A program made the position numbers and the translations under genes. From assembly GCA_003221985.1 (NCBI GenBank), contig QHUQ01000120.1:1-22425 (forward strand): a DNA stretch of 22,425 nt, written 5' to 3'. Source of the stretch: Gemmatimonadota bacterium (GTDB lineage Bacteria > Gemmatimonadota > Gemmatimonadetes > Gemmatimonadales > GWC2-71-9). Below the pieces are notes generated by a model that was not told the origin of the DNA, searched no databases, and was given only the letters and a program-made list of their open reading frames with translations. This document shows, piece after piece, positions 7,118-15,124 of this stretch (position 1 is its first letter; each line of letters starts with the position of its first letter).

Positions 7118-7723
7118 ATGACGTCGCCGCAGCCGCTCCACGATCGCGCGCTCGATAATCTGAAGTTCATCCGCTCCACGATGGAGCGGGCGGGTTCGTT
7201 CACGGCCGTCCCCGGCTGGGGCATGGTCGTGCTCGGCCTGACGGCCCTGGCCGCGACGGCCTACGCCGGATCGCTGCCCGGCGCGCCGGTCTACGGCGCA
7301 GCGCAGAGTCGGTGGCTGTGGGTCTGGATGTTCGAAGCCTTACTCGGGGCGGGCATCGGAACGGCGGCACTGCTGTACAAGGCATTGCGCGCGGGCGACA
7401 CGATCATCCACGGCCCGGCGCGACGTTTCGGGCTCAGCGTGCTGCCGCCGTTCATCGTGGGTGCGCTGCTGACCTACGTGCTCTGGCACGCGCAGCAGCT
7501 CGCACTGCTTCCCGCGCTGTGGCTGTTGTGCTACGGCACGGGCGTGGTGACCGGTGGCGCGTTCTCATTGCGTGTGGTGCCGGTGATGGGACTCTGCTTC
7601 ATGCTGCTGGGCGCGGTGGCCCTGTTCACACCGCCGGCCTTGCACGCGTGGCTGCTCGCAGCCGGTTTCGGCGGATTGCACATCGTGTTTGGGCTGATCA
7701 TTGCACGGAGGTACGGTGGCTAA
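7118..7723 (+). CDS. Six-helix integral membrane protein preceding the winged-helix regulator
   Basis: 201 residues from the ATG at 7118. A TTG three codons upstream is less likely because it lies inside the -10 region. A soluble start (DRALDNLKFIRSTMERAGSF, 9-28) precedes VPGWG and then hydrophobic helices at about 33-52, 67-88, 106-124, 129-146, 155-172 and 177-196. Proteins of this shape are often found directly upstream of small winged-helix regulators (recalled, not checked), where they may act as the membrane sensor or antagonist. The stop lies inside the start of the next gene (8-base overlap), so the two are translated together. Function unknown. Confidence 0.8.
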   Translation: MTSPQPLHDRALDNLKFIRSTMERAGSFTAVPGWGMVVLGLTALAATAYAGSLPGAPVYGAAQSRWLWVWMFEALLGAGIGTAALLYKALRAGDTIIHGPARRFGLSVLPPFIVGALLTYVLWHAQQLALLPALWLLCYGTGVVTGGAFSLRVVPVMGLCFMLLGAVALFTPPALHAWLLAAGFGGLHIVFGLIIARRYGG

Positions 7724-8084
7724 GACCAGTACGGCGCGGATTCCCCGCGCAGACGCGGAACGACCAGCAAAGACGAAAGTTCAGACCGCTCCGGCGGACC
7801 TGGACCGGCTGATTCACGAGCGCGTGCGGCTCGCGATCGTCAGCGCGCTCGCGGTGCGTGACAGCGTCACGTTCAACGAGCTGAAGGCGTTGCTCAAAAC
7901 GACCGACGGCAACCTCAGCGTCCATGCGCGGAAGCTCGAAGACGCCGAGTACATCACGTGCGACAAGTCGTTCGCGGGCCGCATCCCCAAGACGGAGTAC
8001 CGACTCACCGCCCTCGGCAGGCGGGCGCTCGAGCGCTATCTCGATCACATGGAAGCGTTGATTCGCGCGACGCGCGCACGCTGA
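7716..8084 (+). CDS. Winged-helix DNA-binding transcriptional regulator (HTH_34-like)
   Basis: 122 residues from a GTG at 7716, preceded by GGAGG at a good distance and overlapping the previous stop by 8 bases. After a 25-residue charged tail comes a compact winged helix: [37 protein letters not shown] as helix-turn-helix, [16 protein letters not shown] as the wing start and [19 protein letters not shown] as the wing and last helix. This is the pattern of small MarR/ArsR-like regulators of the PF13601 type. It probably binds as a dimer and may recognise the CTTT-N7-AAAGTACTT sites at 7063 and 8112. The single cysteine (in YITCDKS) is unlikely to sense metal on its own. Confidence 0.88.
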   Translation: MAKTSTARIPRADAERPAKTKVQTAPADLDRLIHERVRLAIVSALAVRDSVTFNELKALLKTTDGNLSVHARKLEDAEYITCDKSFAGRIPKTEYRLTALGRRALERYLDHMEALIRATRAR

Positions 8085-8111
8085 CGGTGTCATCTTTTTT
8101 TTGGCTGGTGA

Positions 8112-8131
8112 CTTTATGAAGCAAAGTACTT
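8112..8131 (+). promoter_or_regulatory. Putative operator CTTT-N7-AAAGTACTT (site 2) spanning the uppS start
   Basis: CTTT (8112-8115), seven bases that include the ATG, then AAAGTACTT (8123-8131). With the neighbouring A and T the arms become ACTTT and AAAGT. It matches site 1 at all 13 fixed bases with the same spacing. Being across the start codon, it could act on DNA as a roadblock, or belong to an internal promoter. A run of eight T (8095-8102) lies just upstream. Confidence 0.45.
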
Positions 8132-8751
8132 CTTTCCACGTGGCCATCGTCATGGACGGCAACGGCCGCTGGGCGACGCGGCGCGGCCTGCCGCGCGCCG
8201 CCGGCCACCGCGCCGGTGCCGATGCCGTGCGGCGCGTCGTCGAAATCGCGCCCGGGTGCGGCATCACCGCGCTCAGCTTGTACGCCTTTTCTTCCGACAA
8301 CTGGAGCCGGCCCGCGGCCGAGGTGTCGACGCTCATGCGCCTGTTCGCCCGCTACCTGCGCAGCGAGACGGCCGAGCTCAGCGCGCAGGGCGTGAAACTG
8401 ATCGTGATCGGCCGGCGCGACCGCCTGCCGCCGTCGCTCGTCGCCGCGATCGCCGCCGCCGAGCAGGCAACTGCGCAGGGCACACGACTCGAGCTGCGCA
8501 TTGCCGTCGATTACTCGGGGCGCGCCGCGATCCGCGCGGGTGAGCTCCTGCCCGACGTCGACCTGCTGATTCGCACCGGCGGCGAACAGCGACTGTCGGA
8601 TTTTCTGCTCTGGGAATGCGCGTACGCCGAGCTGTGGTTCACCGAGCGGATGTGGCCGGACTTCCAGGCGGCGCATCTCGCCGCCGCGATCCACGAATTC
8701 CATTCCCGCGACCGCCGCTTCGGCGGATTGCCGACCCAGGAGGCCGTTTGA
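8116..8751 (+). CDS. uppS: Short cis-prenyltransferase (undecaprenyl diphosphate synthase family)
   Basis: 211 residues from the ATG at 8116, with GGTGA a few bases before it. The signature MDGNGRWA (13-20, catalytic Asp14), [12 protein letters not shown] (55-66), and [20 protein letters not shown] (151-170), then RRFGG near the end, define the family that extends farnesyl diphosphate with isopentenyl diphosphate in cis to make the lipid carrier for cell-wall synthesis. The usual length is about 240-255. Here only 11 residues ([11 protein letters not shown]) join VDYSGR to VDLLIRTGG, where the E. coli enzyme has about 40, so a helical segment is missing. It may make a shorter or different product, or be a specialised second copy. 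Coupled to the next gene by a TTGA overlap. Confidence 0.88.
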   Translation: MKQSTSFHVAIVMDGNGRWATRRGLPRAAGHRAGADAVRRVVEIAPGCGITALSLYAFSSDNWSRPAAEVSTLMRLFARYLRSETAELSAQGVKLIVIGRRDRLPPSLVAAIAAAEQATAQGTRLELRIAVDYSGRAAIRAGELLPDVDLLIRTGGEQRLSDFLLWECAYAELWFTERMWPDFQAAHLAAAIHEFHSRDRRFGGLPTQEAV

Positions 8752-10271
8752 ACGCGCTTACACCGCGTACGAGACTCGCTCTCGAAATCGCCGGACTCGG
8801 TATCGTCGGAGGCATCACGGGCGACGCGCTGCTCCGTGCGATGCCGTGGGGGTTGAACGTCACGATCGGCATTGTCGCGCTCGTCGGCGCGGGCGTTTGG
8901 CTCGTCCGCCGTCACGGCGTGAAGGCGGGACCGGACGCTCCCTGGCTCGCCATCACCGCGCTGCTGCTCGGCGCGGCCTTCCTGCGGCGGGACGCGGAGA
9001 CCCTGGCCGCCCTCGACACCCTTGCCCTGATCCTGACGCTCGCGCTCGGCGCAGCGAGCCTCCAGGGCGAAACGGTCTCGCGTTGGTACGCGCTCGATTA
9101 CGTGCGCGGCGTCGCGACCGCCGCGTTCTCCAGCGTGTTCGGCAGCATCCTCCTGCTGTTCAAGGACATCGAGTGGCGTGAGCTTCCGCAAGAAGGCCGG
9201 CTCCGTCACGTGCGCGGTGTCGTGCTCGGCGTGGTCATCGCCGCACCGCTGCTCATCATATTTGCGGCGTTGTTCGCGTCCGCCGATCCGATCTTCAATA
9301 ACGTGCTGACTGGTCTGCTTGCGTTCGACATGGACACGGTGATCGTCCATGCGTTCTTCATTTGCTTCTGGGGGGCGCTCACCGCCGGCTTCTTGTGGTG
9401 GAGCTTCCTGCGCCAGCCGCTCAAAGCCTTTGCAGCGGCGCCGAAGCCGCTTCCATCGGTGGTGCCGCTCGCGACCGCGCTCGGATTGCTGGATTTTCTG
9501 TTTCTGATGTTCGTTGTGGTGCAGCTACGCTACTTCTTCGGCGGCGCGAGCCTCGTCGTAGAAACGGGCGGCCTCACGTTCGCGAGCTACGCGCGTGAGG
9601 GCTTCTTCCAGCTGGTCGTGGCGAGCGGGCTCGTGCTCCCCATCGTCCTGGGCGGTGATTACCTCGTCAGCAGCGGTACGCCGGCGCAGGTGCGCGTCTT
9701 CCGCCAGCTCTCCGGATTGCTGCTCGCGCTGCTCGCCGTTGTCATGGCGTCGGCGCTGAAACGCATGCAACTCTATGTCGCCGCGTACGGATTGACGGAC
9801 GACCGGCTGTACGCAACCGCATTCATGATCCTGTTGATCGGCGTCTTTGCGTGGTTCTCCTGGACGGTCCTGCGCGGCCAGCGGCAACGCTTCGCGTTCG
9901 GCGCGTTGATGCAAGCGTTCGCGGTGCTCGCCGGGTTACACATCCTCAATCCCGATGCGTTCATCGTGAAGACGAATCTCAACCGCCCCACGGCGGAGCG
10001 CCCGTTTGACGCGCGTTACGCAGCGTCGCTCGGCGGGGACGCGGTGCCCGTGTTGCTGGAAGCGTTACCACGGCTCAACGCTGATGACCGCTGCATCGTC
10101 GTGATGCGATTGCTGAATCGCTGGGTGGACGGTGAGCGCGCCTCAGCCGACGCCGACTGGCGCACCTGGAATTGGAGCCGTGCGCGGGTACGACGGCTCG
10201 TCCACAGTCAAACGAATCAGTTTCTCGCCGCGTGTCCGCTCGCCGCTCGGGAGCTGCACCATGATTACTGA
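8748..10271 (+). CDS. DUF4173/DUF4153-type polytopic membrane protein
   Basis: 507 residues from a TTG at 8748 that overlaps the uppS stop (TTGA) and has a strong CCAGGAGG before it. About 12 hydrophobic helices fill residues 10-400. The recognisable blocks are [10 protein letters not shown] (281-290), [18 protein letters not shown] (339-356) and [14 protein letters not shown] (400-413), typical of DUF4173 proteins. A soluble C-terminal tail (about 415-507) contains [20 protein letters not shown], perhaps facing the cytoplasm. The biochemical role of the family is not known. Its place directly after a cis-prenyltransferase suggests handling of a polyprenyl lipid or a related envelope step, which is inference. 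Confidence 0.85.
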   Translation: MNALTPRTRLALEIAGLGIVGGITGDALLRAMPWGLNVTIGIVALVGAGVWLVRRHGVKAGPDAPWLAITALLLGAAFLRRDAETLAALDTLALILTLALGAASLQGETVSRWYALDYVRGVATAAFSSVFGSILLLFKDIEWRELPQEGRLRHVRGVVLGVVIAAPLLIIFAALFASADPIFNNVLTGLLAFDMDTVIVHAFFICFWGALTAGFLWWSFLRQPLKAFAAAPKPLPSVVPLATALGLLDFLFLMFVVVQLRYFFGGASLVVETGGLTFASYAREGFFQLVVASGLVLPIVLGGDYLVSSGTPAQVRVFRQLSGLLLALLAVVMASALKRMQLYVAAYGLTDDRLYATAFMILLIGVFAWFSWTVLRGQRQRFAFGALMQAFAVLAGLHILNPDAFIVKTNLNRPTAERPFDARYAASLGGDAVPVLLEALPRLNADDRCIVVMRLLNRWVDGERASADADWRTWNWSRARVRRLVHSQTNQFLAACPLAARELHHDY

Positions 10272-10683
10272 TCGCCGGCTGCGGCGTATCGCCGGCGTTA
10301 CCGTGGGGCTGATGGGGGCCGGTGCGGTTTGCGGGGCGTTGGCGGGAGCGGCCGCGCTCATCATCAGCCTGTGGCTCGAGCATAATCCCGGGTCCTTCGA
10401 TCTGGGATTGGTCGTCGGTCCGATCTTCGGAGGACCGATCGGGGCGATCACCGCACCGATTCTCGCGTGGCTGCTCCTGCGACGAGTCGCATTCGGGGAG
10501 ATGTTCGTCCGGCTATCGGCCGGAACTACGATCGGAGGCGTCGTTGGGTGGATGACGGTCACCGGAAGACCACAGATCGTGAGCGGCCTCGCGGGAGCCT
10601 TCGTGGGATGTGTGGTCGCCGCCATCCGGATGCATTATCGCGCAAGTAGATTGGAGGCATGCCGCTCCGCATTACTCAGGTAG
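10261..10683 (+). CDS. Small integral membrane protein, unknown
   Basis: 140 residues from the ATG at 10261, overlapping the previous stop by 11 bases. Hydrophobic, glycine-rich segments lie at about 10-37, 47-73 and 85-122 (VGLMGAGAVCGALAGAAALI, GPIFGGPIGAITAPILAWLL, TIGGVVGWMTV, IVSGLAGAFVGCVVAAI), giving four or five helices with small-residue packing motifs. No family recognised. It keeps the overlapping gene order of the operon, and its 3' end overlaps the PhzF-like gene by 25 bases. Confidence 0.7.
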   Translation: MITDRRLRRIAGVTVGLMGAGAVCGALAGAAALIISLWLEHNPGSFDLGLVVGPIFGGPIGAITAPILAWLLLRRVAFGEMFVRLSAGTTIGGVVGWMTVTGRPQIVSGLAGAFVGCVVAAIRMHYRASRLEACRSALLR

Positions 10684-11468
10684 ACGCCTTTACGAATCGC
10701 CCCTTTGCCGGCAATCCCGCGGCGGTCTGCATTCTTCCCCGGGCCGCGGAGGCTCCGTGGATGCTCAATGTCGCGCGCGAGATGAATCTCGCCGAGACCG
10801 CGTTCCTCGTCCGCCAGACGGACGGCTACGACTTGCGCTGGTTCACGCCGGCGGTCGAGGTCGATCTCTGCGGCCACGCGACGCTCGCGAGCGCGCACGT
10901 GTTGTGGGAAGAAGGGCATCTCAAACCGGATTCCCAGGCGCGCTTTCACACCAAGAGTGGGCTGCTGACAGCCGATCGGCGTGACTCCTGGATCGAGCTC
11001 GATTTCCCGGCCACACCAGCGACCGCCGCGCCGCCGCCGGCGGGGCTCGTCGAGGCGCTGGGTGTCACGACGAAATTCGTCGGCCGCAGCCGCTTCGATT
11101 TCCTCGTCGAAGTCGAAAACGAATCCACCGTACGCGCACTCGCGCCGGACCTGGGAGCGCTGGGCCGCGTGGAGGCCCGCGGCGTGATCGTCACGAGCCG
11201 CGCCAACGGCAAGAGCGAGTACGACTTCGTGTCGCGTTTCTTCGCGCCGCAGTCCGGCGTTCCGGAAGATTCCGTCACCGGCTCCGCGCACTGCGCCCTG
11301 ATGCCGTATTGGAGCGCGAAGCTCGGGAAGAGCTATCTCGTCGCCTATCAAGCGTCGGCGCGCGGTGGCGTGCTCCGCCTGCGGCTCGACGGCGATCGCG
11401 TGCGGCTCGGCGGGCAGGCGGTCACGGTGTTGCGCGGGGAACTGACCGCCGGCAATATGGCGTCGTGA
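10659..11468 (+). CDS. PhzF-family isomerase
   Basis: 269 residues from the ATG at 10659 with GGAGG one base away from it. The opening ITQVDAFTNRPFAGNPAAVC, the catalytic-Glu motif NLAETAF (Glu46), DLCGHATLASAHVL (about 69-82) and GVPEDSVTGSAHCAL (about 204-218) mark the two-lobed diaminopimelate-epimerase-like fold of PhzF proteins. Known members isomerise trans-2,3-dihydro-3-hydroxyanthranilate in phenazine synthesis. Most relatives, like this one, sit outside phenazine clusters and have unknown substrates. No phenazine genes are present here. Cytosolic. Its stop overlaps the next start as GTGA. Confidence 0.92.
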   Translation: MPLRITQVDAFTNRPFAGNPAAVCILPRAAEAPWMLNVAREMNLAETAFLVRQTDGYDLRWFTPAVEVDLCGHATLASAHVLWEEGHLKPDSQARFHTKSGLLTADRRDSWIELDFPATPATAAPPPAGLVEALGVTTKFVGRSRFDFLVEVENESTVRALAPDLGALGRVEARGVIVTSRANGKSEYDFVSRFFAPQSGVPEDSVTGSAHCALMPYWSAKLGKSYLVAYQASARGGVLRLRLDGDRVRLGGQAVTVLRGELTAGNMAS

Positions 11469-12424
11469 CCGCAGCGCCAGCCCGCAGGCCCAATCGCGTG
11501 GTCGGATATCTCCTCGCGCTCGGCGCCGGCGCCACGTGGGGAACGACGGGTCCGCTCTCAACCGGCCTGTATGACCTCATGCCCGCGACGAGCATCGGCT
11601 TCTGGCGCGTGTTGATCGGCACGATCGCCCTCGCCATCTGGGGCATCCTGTTTCGCCGCGAGTTGTTCAAGGCTGACCGGCGCGCCTGGCTGCTCGTCGG
11701 GCTCGGTGGCGGGGCGATGGTCGCGCTGTTCGAGATCGCGTATCAATTCGCGATCGGCGGGGTGGGAGTCGCGGGGGCGGCCGCACTTCTCTATACAGCG
11801 CCCGTGATTGTCGCCGTGCTCGCGCGCCTCATCCTCAAGGAAGCGCTGACACCGACGCGGATTGCGCTCGCATTTCTCGTGATGGTGGGAGTCGCGCTCA
11901 CCGTGACGGGCGGCAGCAACGCCGGCGCCGAAGCGGCACGCATGGGTGTGACGGCCGGGATTGCCGGCGGCCTGTTGTCGGCGTTGAGCTATGCGCTCAC
12001 ATCGCTGATGGGACGTTACGCCGCGCCGCGCTACGGCGTGGTGAAAGTCTTGTTCCTGGAAGCGATCGGCGGTGTCGTGTTGATTTGGATCGCACTGGCG
12101 ATCTGGGGTAAATCGCCGACGCTTCCACCGTCGCCAGCCGCATGGCGGGGCCTGCTTGGACTTGCCGCCGGCTCCGTGATCGCAGCCAACCTGTTCTTCT
12201 TCGGCGCCATGAAGCGCATCGAAGCCGCCCCCGCGTCCGTGGCGGCGACCATCGAACCAGTCGTAGGTGCGTTGCTCGCGCTGTTGCTGTTCAGCCAGCG
12301 TCTGACCACGCTTGGCTGGCTGGGCTTGCTTATGGTCGTGGGCGGGGTCGCCGCCGGCTACATGCTGGAAGGACTAAAAAAGCAGCTCGACGCCGAGGCG
12401 GAGGAGGCGGGGCGGCCCGTATGA
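11465..12424 (+). CDS. EamA-family (DMT superfamily) transporter
   Basis: 319 residues from a GTG at 11465 that overlaps the PhzF stop (GTGA); the frame is open further upstream but only antisense-like sequence lies there. Ten hydrophobic helices arise from two tandem EamA repeats. The first repeat holds LALGAGATWGTTGPLS (about 14-29) and ALLYTAPVIVAVLARLILKE (about 112-131). The second holds GLLSALSYALTSLMGRYA and AATIEPVVGALLALLLFSQR. Such carriers export amino acids or other small metabolites, or import nucleotide-like solutes. It may move the product of the adjacent isomerase, which is inference. The last 51 bases overlap the 3' end of the opposing TonB receptor gene, and the tail (KKQLDAEAEEAGRPV) is coded in that overlap. 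Confidence 0.92.
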   Translation: MTAAPARRPNRVVGYLLALGAGATWGTTGPLSTGLYDLMPATSIGFWRVLIGTIALAIWGILFRRELFKADRRAWLLVGLGGGAMVALFEIAYQFAIGGVGVAGAAALLYTAPVIVAVLARLILKEALTPTRIALAFLVMVGVALTVTGGSNAGAEAARMGVTAGIAGGLLSALSYALTSLMGRYAAPRYGVVKVLFLEAIGGVVLIWIALAIWGKSPTLPPSPAAWRGLLGLAAGSVIAANLFFFGAMKRIEAAPASVAATIEPVVGALLALLLFSQRLTTLGWLGLLMVVGGVAAGYMLEGLKKQLDAEAEEAGRPV

Positions 12425-15124
12425 GAAGAGCGGCTGCGCGAAGTCGCGCGCGGCCGAGACGTAGAGCGGTATCAGCTCGGCCTGCCCGGCGATGAGTCCG
12501 TCCCCGTTCAGGTCCGCATAGGCGCGATAGCGCGGCGACTCGTAAGGAATCGACTCCGGGTGCGCGCGGTACGCGCTGTCCGCTAACGCCTGGATCTCCT
12601 GCGGCGTCATCTGAGGCATCCCCGTCTCGTGCCGCACCCACTCGATGTTGCGCCGGTTCAGCAGATTGCGCACATCCACATACACGGTCCCCTGGACGCC
12701 GACGATCCGCAGCGGCTGCCGCAATAACAGATCCACCGTCAGCAGTCCCGACTGGCGATGGCTGTTGGGCAGCCCGATCAACGTATCACCCGTCATGTTG
12801 GTCATCGTAAAGGGCAGGCCCGAACTTACGCGCACGATCGTCGCCACCTCGAGGCCGGCGAACGGACGGATGCCGAGGATGCGCGGCCCGCCGCTGTCAG
12901 ACACCTGCGCCTGCCCGATCAGCGTGAGACCGTGGCGCCGATCGTAGTCCAATGGGAATTCCACGCGCGCTGGATTGATCGTGTCGCCTGCGGGATCGAT
13001 CCGAATGTGGCGCACCAGCTGGAATGCGTTGGTCGCTGTGGCCTGCGCCCGCTGCAGCGTGTACGCGACCCGCACGCCCCAACCGTCCCGCAGCGGCCGC
13101 TCGGCAATGACCTCGGCGCCTTTCACGTTGCCGTAGTCGGCGTTGCCGAAGATCGTCGAATCGGGATCGACGCCCAGCGGCACAGAGGCGACCAGGCCGC
13201 TCAGCAGCTTGTTGAACACGTTGAGCCGCAGCGTCGTCGTTTCGCTCGGCCTGGTACGCAGCGAGAACTCGTACTGCGTCGCGCCCTCGAACCCGAGATT
13301 CGGATTGCCGCGCCGGAAGCGTCCGGTCCGCAGCGTGTCGTCGAACGCGGCGTCGACGAGGTACTGGAAGTCGGGCGGCTGGGTGAATCGTCCGATGCTC
13401 GCGACGAACGTCGCGCCCTTCAGCACGGTCGAGAACCCAAGCCGCGGATTGATGCTGCGCCGGACCCCGAAGGTCGATCCGGGAACACCGCTTCCCGGAT
13501 CGAACTGATCGTACCGCAGTCCGAATGTGACGACGAAATCGGAGCCGTGCACCTGCCCCTCGGCATACGCCGCCGCGGACGTGGGGTTGAAGGTCGAGGC
13601 GGTCGCGGGTGGCACGTCTTTCCCGGCCTGGAGATAGCCGAGCACGCGCTGGAACGTGCGCACCTGCTGCTTGGCGAGCTCTGCCCCAAAGTAGAAATCG
13701 GCGCGCGGCCCCCCGACGCTGAAATCGGCCTGCCCGCGCACTTCGCGGAACCGGTTCCACGCGATTTCGCCGTCCGAGCCGCTGGCGCGGAAGAACCCGG
13801 GCACCCCCCACGGCGTGCGCTCACTCCAATCAGGAGCCGTGAATCCGGCGATCGGCGCCCGCGCGAGCGCGGTGTCCTGACGCCGCGCGATATCCTCGCC
13901 GATGAAGTGAAACGTCTGACCGGTGAACGCGCCGAAGCCGTAGGTAGGCTGTTCCGTGAGCGCCCCGCGCGTAAACGCGCGGGCGAAATAACCGGCACGC
14001 AGATCGGCCGTGAAACTGTTGGTCGCGCGTTGCAGGTGCGCGCTGAACAAATCGCCCGTGACGCGCCGCGCGGGCGCGAAGTCGGTGTCGTACTTGTAGG
14101 CGGGATCGAACAGCAAGCGCTGATCGACCGACCGCAGCGCGAACAATCGCAGCGTATGCACCCCGCCGAGCGGGATGCGGAGTTTCGCCGCGGCGTCGTA
14201 GCGCTCGCCGCTGTTGTGGGGCAGCAGTGTCGGGCTCGAGGTGCGCGGATCGCGCGGGTCGCCCGAGAGCGGCGCGTTCACCGGATCGGCATCGAGCCGC
14301 CCGTCGGCATCGAGCACAGCCACGACGCCGGCCCCGCGGGGTAATGGTCCGTCGACCGAGACGACGACGCGATCCTGCCCGAGATCGGCGCTCCCGGTCA
14401 GCAGCCGGTCGCTCTCATAGGCCGCGCGCCCGGTCCAGCGATCGCCGCCGTCCTTGGTAACGACGTTGATGAGCCCCGAAACGGCCTGCCCGTACCGCGC
14501 CGAGAAGCCGTTGGTCGCGAGCGACGCTTCGGTGAGCATGTCGGGCGGGATCCGCACACCGAGTGGGCCGGTCGAGGCGTCGAGCTGATTCTTGACGCCG
14601 AGGCCGTCCAGCACGAAGGCCTGCTGTCCCAGCCGGCCGCCGCGGTAACTCTCGCCGACCGCGCCGGCGGAGAGTGAGACCGCTTCTTCGAGCGTCGTCA
14701 CGGGAAAGCGCCGCAGCTCCTCGCCGCCGATGCGCTGTACCGACGCGACGACCGTCGGGTCGAGAATCGAATCGGCGTACGCCTCGACGACGACGGGCCG
14801 CTCGATCGTAAACACGTCGACCGTGAAGTTGACGATCGTGACCTGGCCGGCGCGCACCAGCACGCTGTCGCGCCGCATCGTCTCGAAACCGATCGCGCGC
14901 ACAAGGACCAGGTGCCAGCCGCTGCGCACCTCACGCATGCGGTAGAAGCCGCTGCTATCGGTGTGGGCCACCCAGCGGCCGTCGATTCCCACCTCCGCGC
15001 CGTTGATCGGCTGATTGCCGACGCGTTGGCGGATGTGGCCTGTGATGGAGCCGTTCGTCTGTGCGGCGGCCGCGCCGGCCGGAAGGAGCAGCGCGAGACT
15101 GAGCAGCGTGCGTCGGGATGTCAC
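12374..15124 (-). CDS. TonB-dependent outer-membrane receptor with carboxypeptidase-like N-terminal domain
   Basis: 916 residues from a GTG at 15124, overlapping the upstream stop as GTGA. A signal peptide (TLLSLALLLPAGAAAAQ) is followed by a carboxypeptidase-regulatory beta sandwich at about 25-105 (GSITGHIRQRV, TDSSGFYRMREV), then a plug at about 125-225 (GGEELRRFPVTTLEEAVSLS, FVLDGLGVKNQ, YGQAVSGLINVVTKDGG). The rest is a large beta barrel ending RLGVELLF, with the terminal aromatic residue expected for outer-membrane insertion. An EF-hand-like loop (DLNGDGLIAGQ) lies in the last 60 residues. Expected to import a peptide, siderophore or glycan using TonB energy; the substrate is unknown. 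The lipoprotein upstream is coupled to it and may be its surface partner. Confidence 0.92.
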   Translation of the reverse strand: MTSRRTLLSLALLLPAGAAAAQTNGSITGHIRQRVGNQPINGAEVGIDGRWVAHTDSSGFYRMREVRSGWHLVLVRAIGFETMRRDSVLVRAGQVTIVNFTVDVFTIERPVVVEAYADSILDPTVVASVQRIGGEELRRFPVTTLEEAVSLSAGAVGESYRGGRLGQQAFVLDGLGVKNQLDASTGPLGVRIPPDMLTEASLATNGFSARYGQAVSGLINVVTKDGGDRWTGRAAYESDRLLTGSADLGQDRVVVSVDGPLPRGAGVVAVLDADGRLDADPVNAPLSGDPRDPRTSSPTLLPHNSGERYDAAAKLRIPLGGVHTLRLFALRSVDQRLLFDPAYKYDTDFAPARRVTGDLFSAHLQRATNSFTADLRAGYFARAFTRGALTEQPTYGFGAFTGQTFHFIGEDIARRQDTALARAPIAGFTAPDWSERTPWGVPGFFRASGSDGEIAWNRFREVRGQADFSVGGPRADFYFGAELAKQQVRTFQRVLGYLQAGKDVPPATASTFNPTSAAAYAEGQVHGSDFVVTFGLRYDQFDPGSGVPGSTFGVRRSINPRLGFSTVLKGATFVASIGRFTQPPDFQYLVDAAFDDTLRTGRFRRGNPNLGFEGATQYEFSLRTRPSETTTLRLNVFNKLLSGLVASVPLGVDPDSTIFGNADYGNVKGAEVIAERPLRDGWGVRVAYTLQRAQATATNAFQLVRHIRIDPAGDTINPARVEFPLDYDRRHGLTLIGQAQVSDSGGPRILGIRPFAGLEVATIVRVSSGLPFTMTNMTGDTLIGLPNSHRQSGLLTVDLLLRQPLRIVGVQGTVYVDVRNLLNRRNIEWVRHETGMPQMTPQEIQALADSAYRAHPESIPYESPRYRAYADLNGDGLIAGQAELIPLYVSAARDFAQPLFSYGPPRLLRLGVELLF

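Noticed and set aside
8082..8105. Intrinsic terminator between the regulator and uppS (run of eight T)
   Set aside because: Only a three-pair stem precedes the T run, so a stable terminator is not supported; a weak pause remains possible.
10659..11468. Phenazine biosynthesis role for the PhzF-like gene
   Set aside because: No other phenazine genes are present, and most PhzF-fold proteins outside such clusters have other or unknown substrates.
12758..14344. Plus-strand open frame of 528 codons
   Set aside because: It is antisense to the TonB receptor gene, is Arg/Gly/Glu-rich with no domain, and the receptor frame has signal, plug and barrel features throughout.
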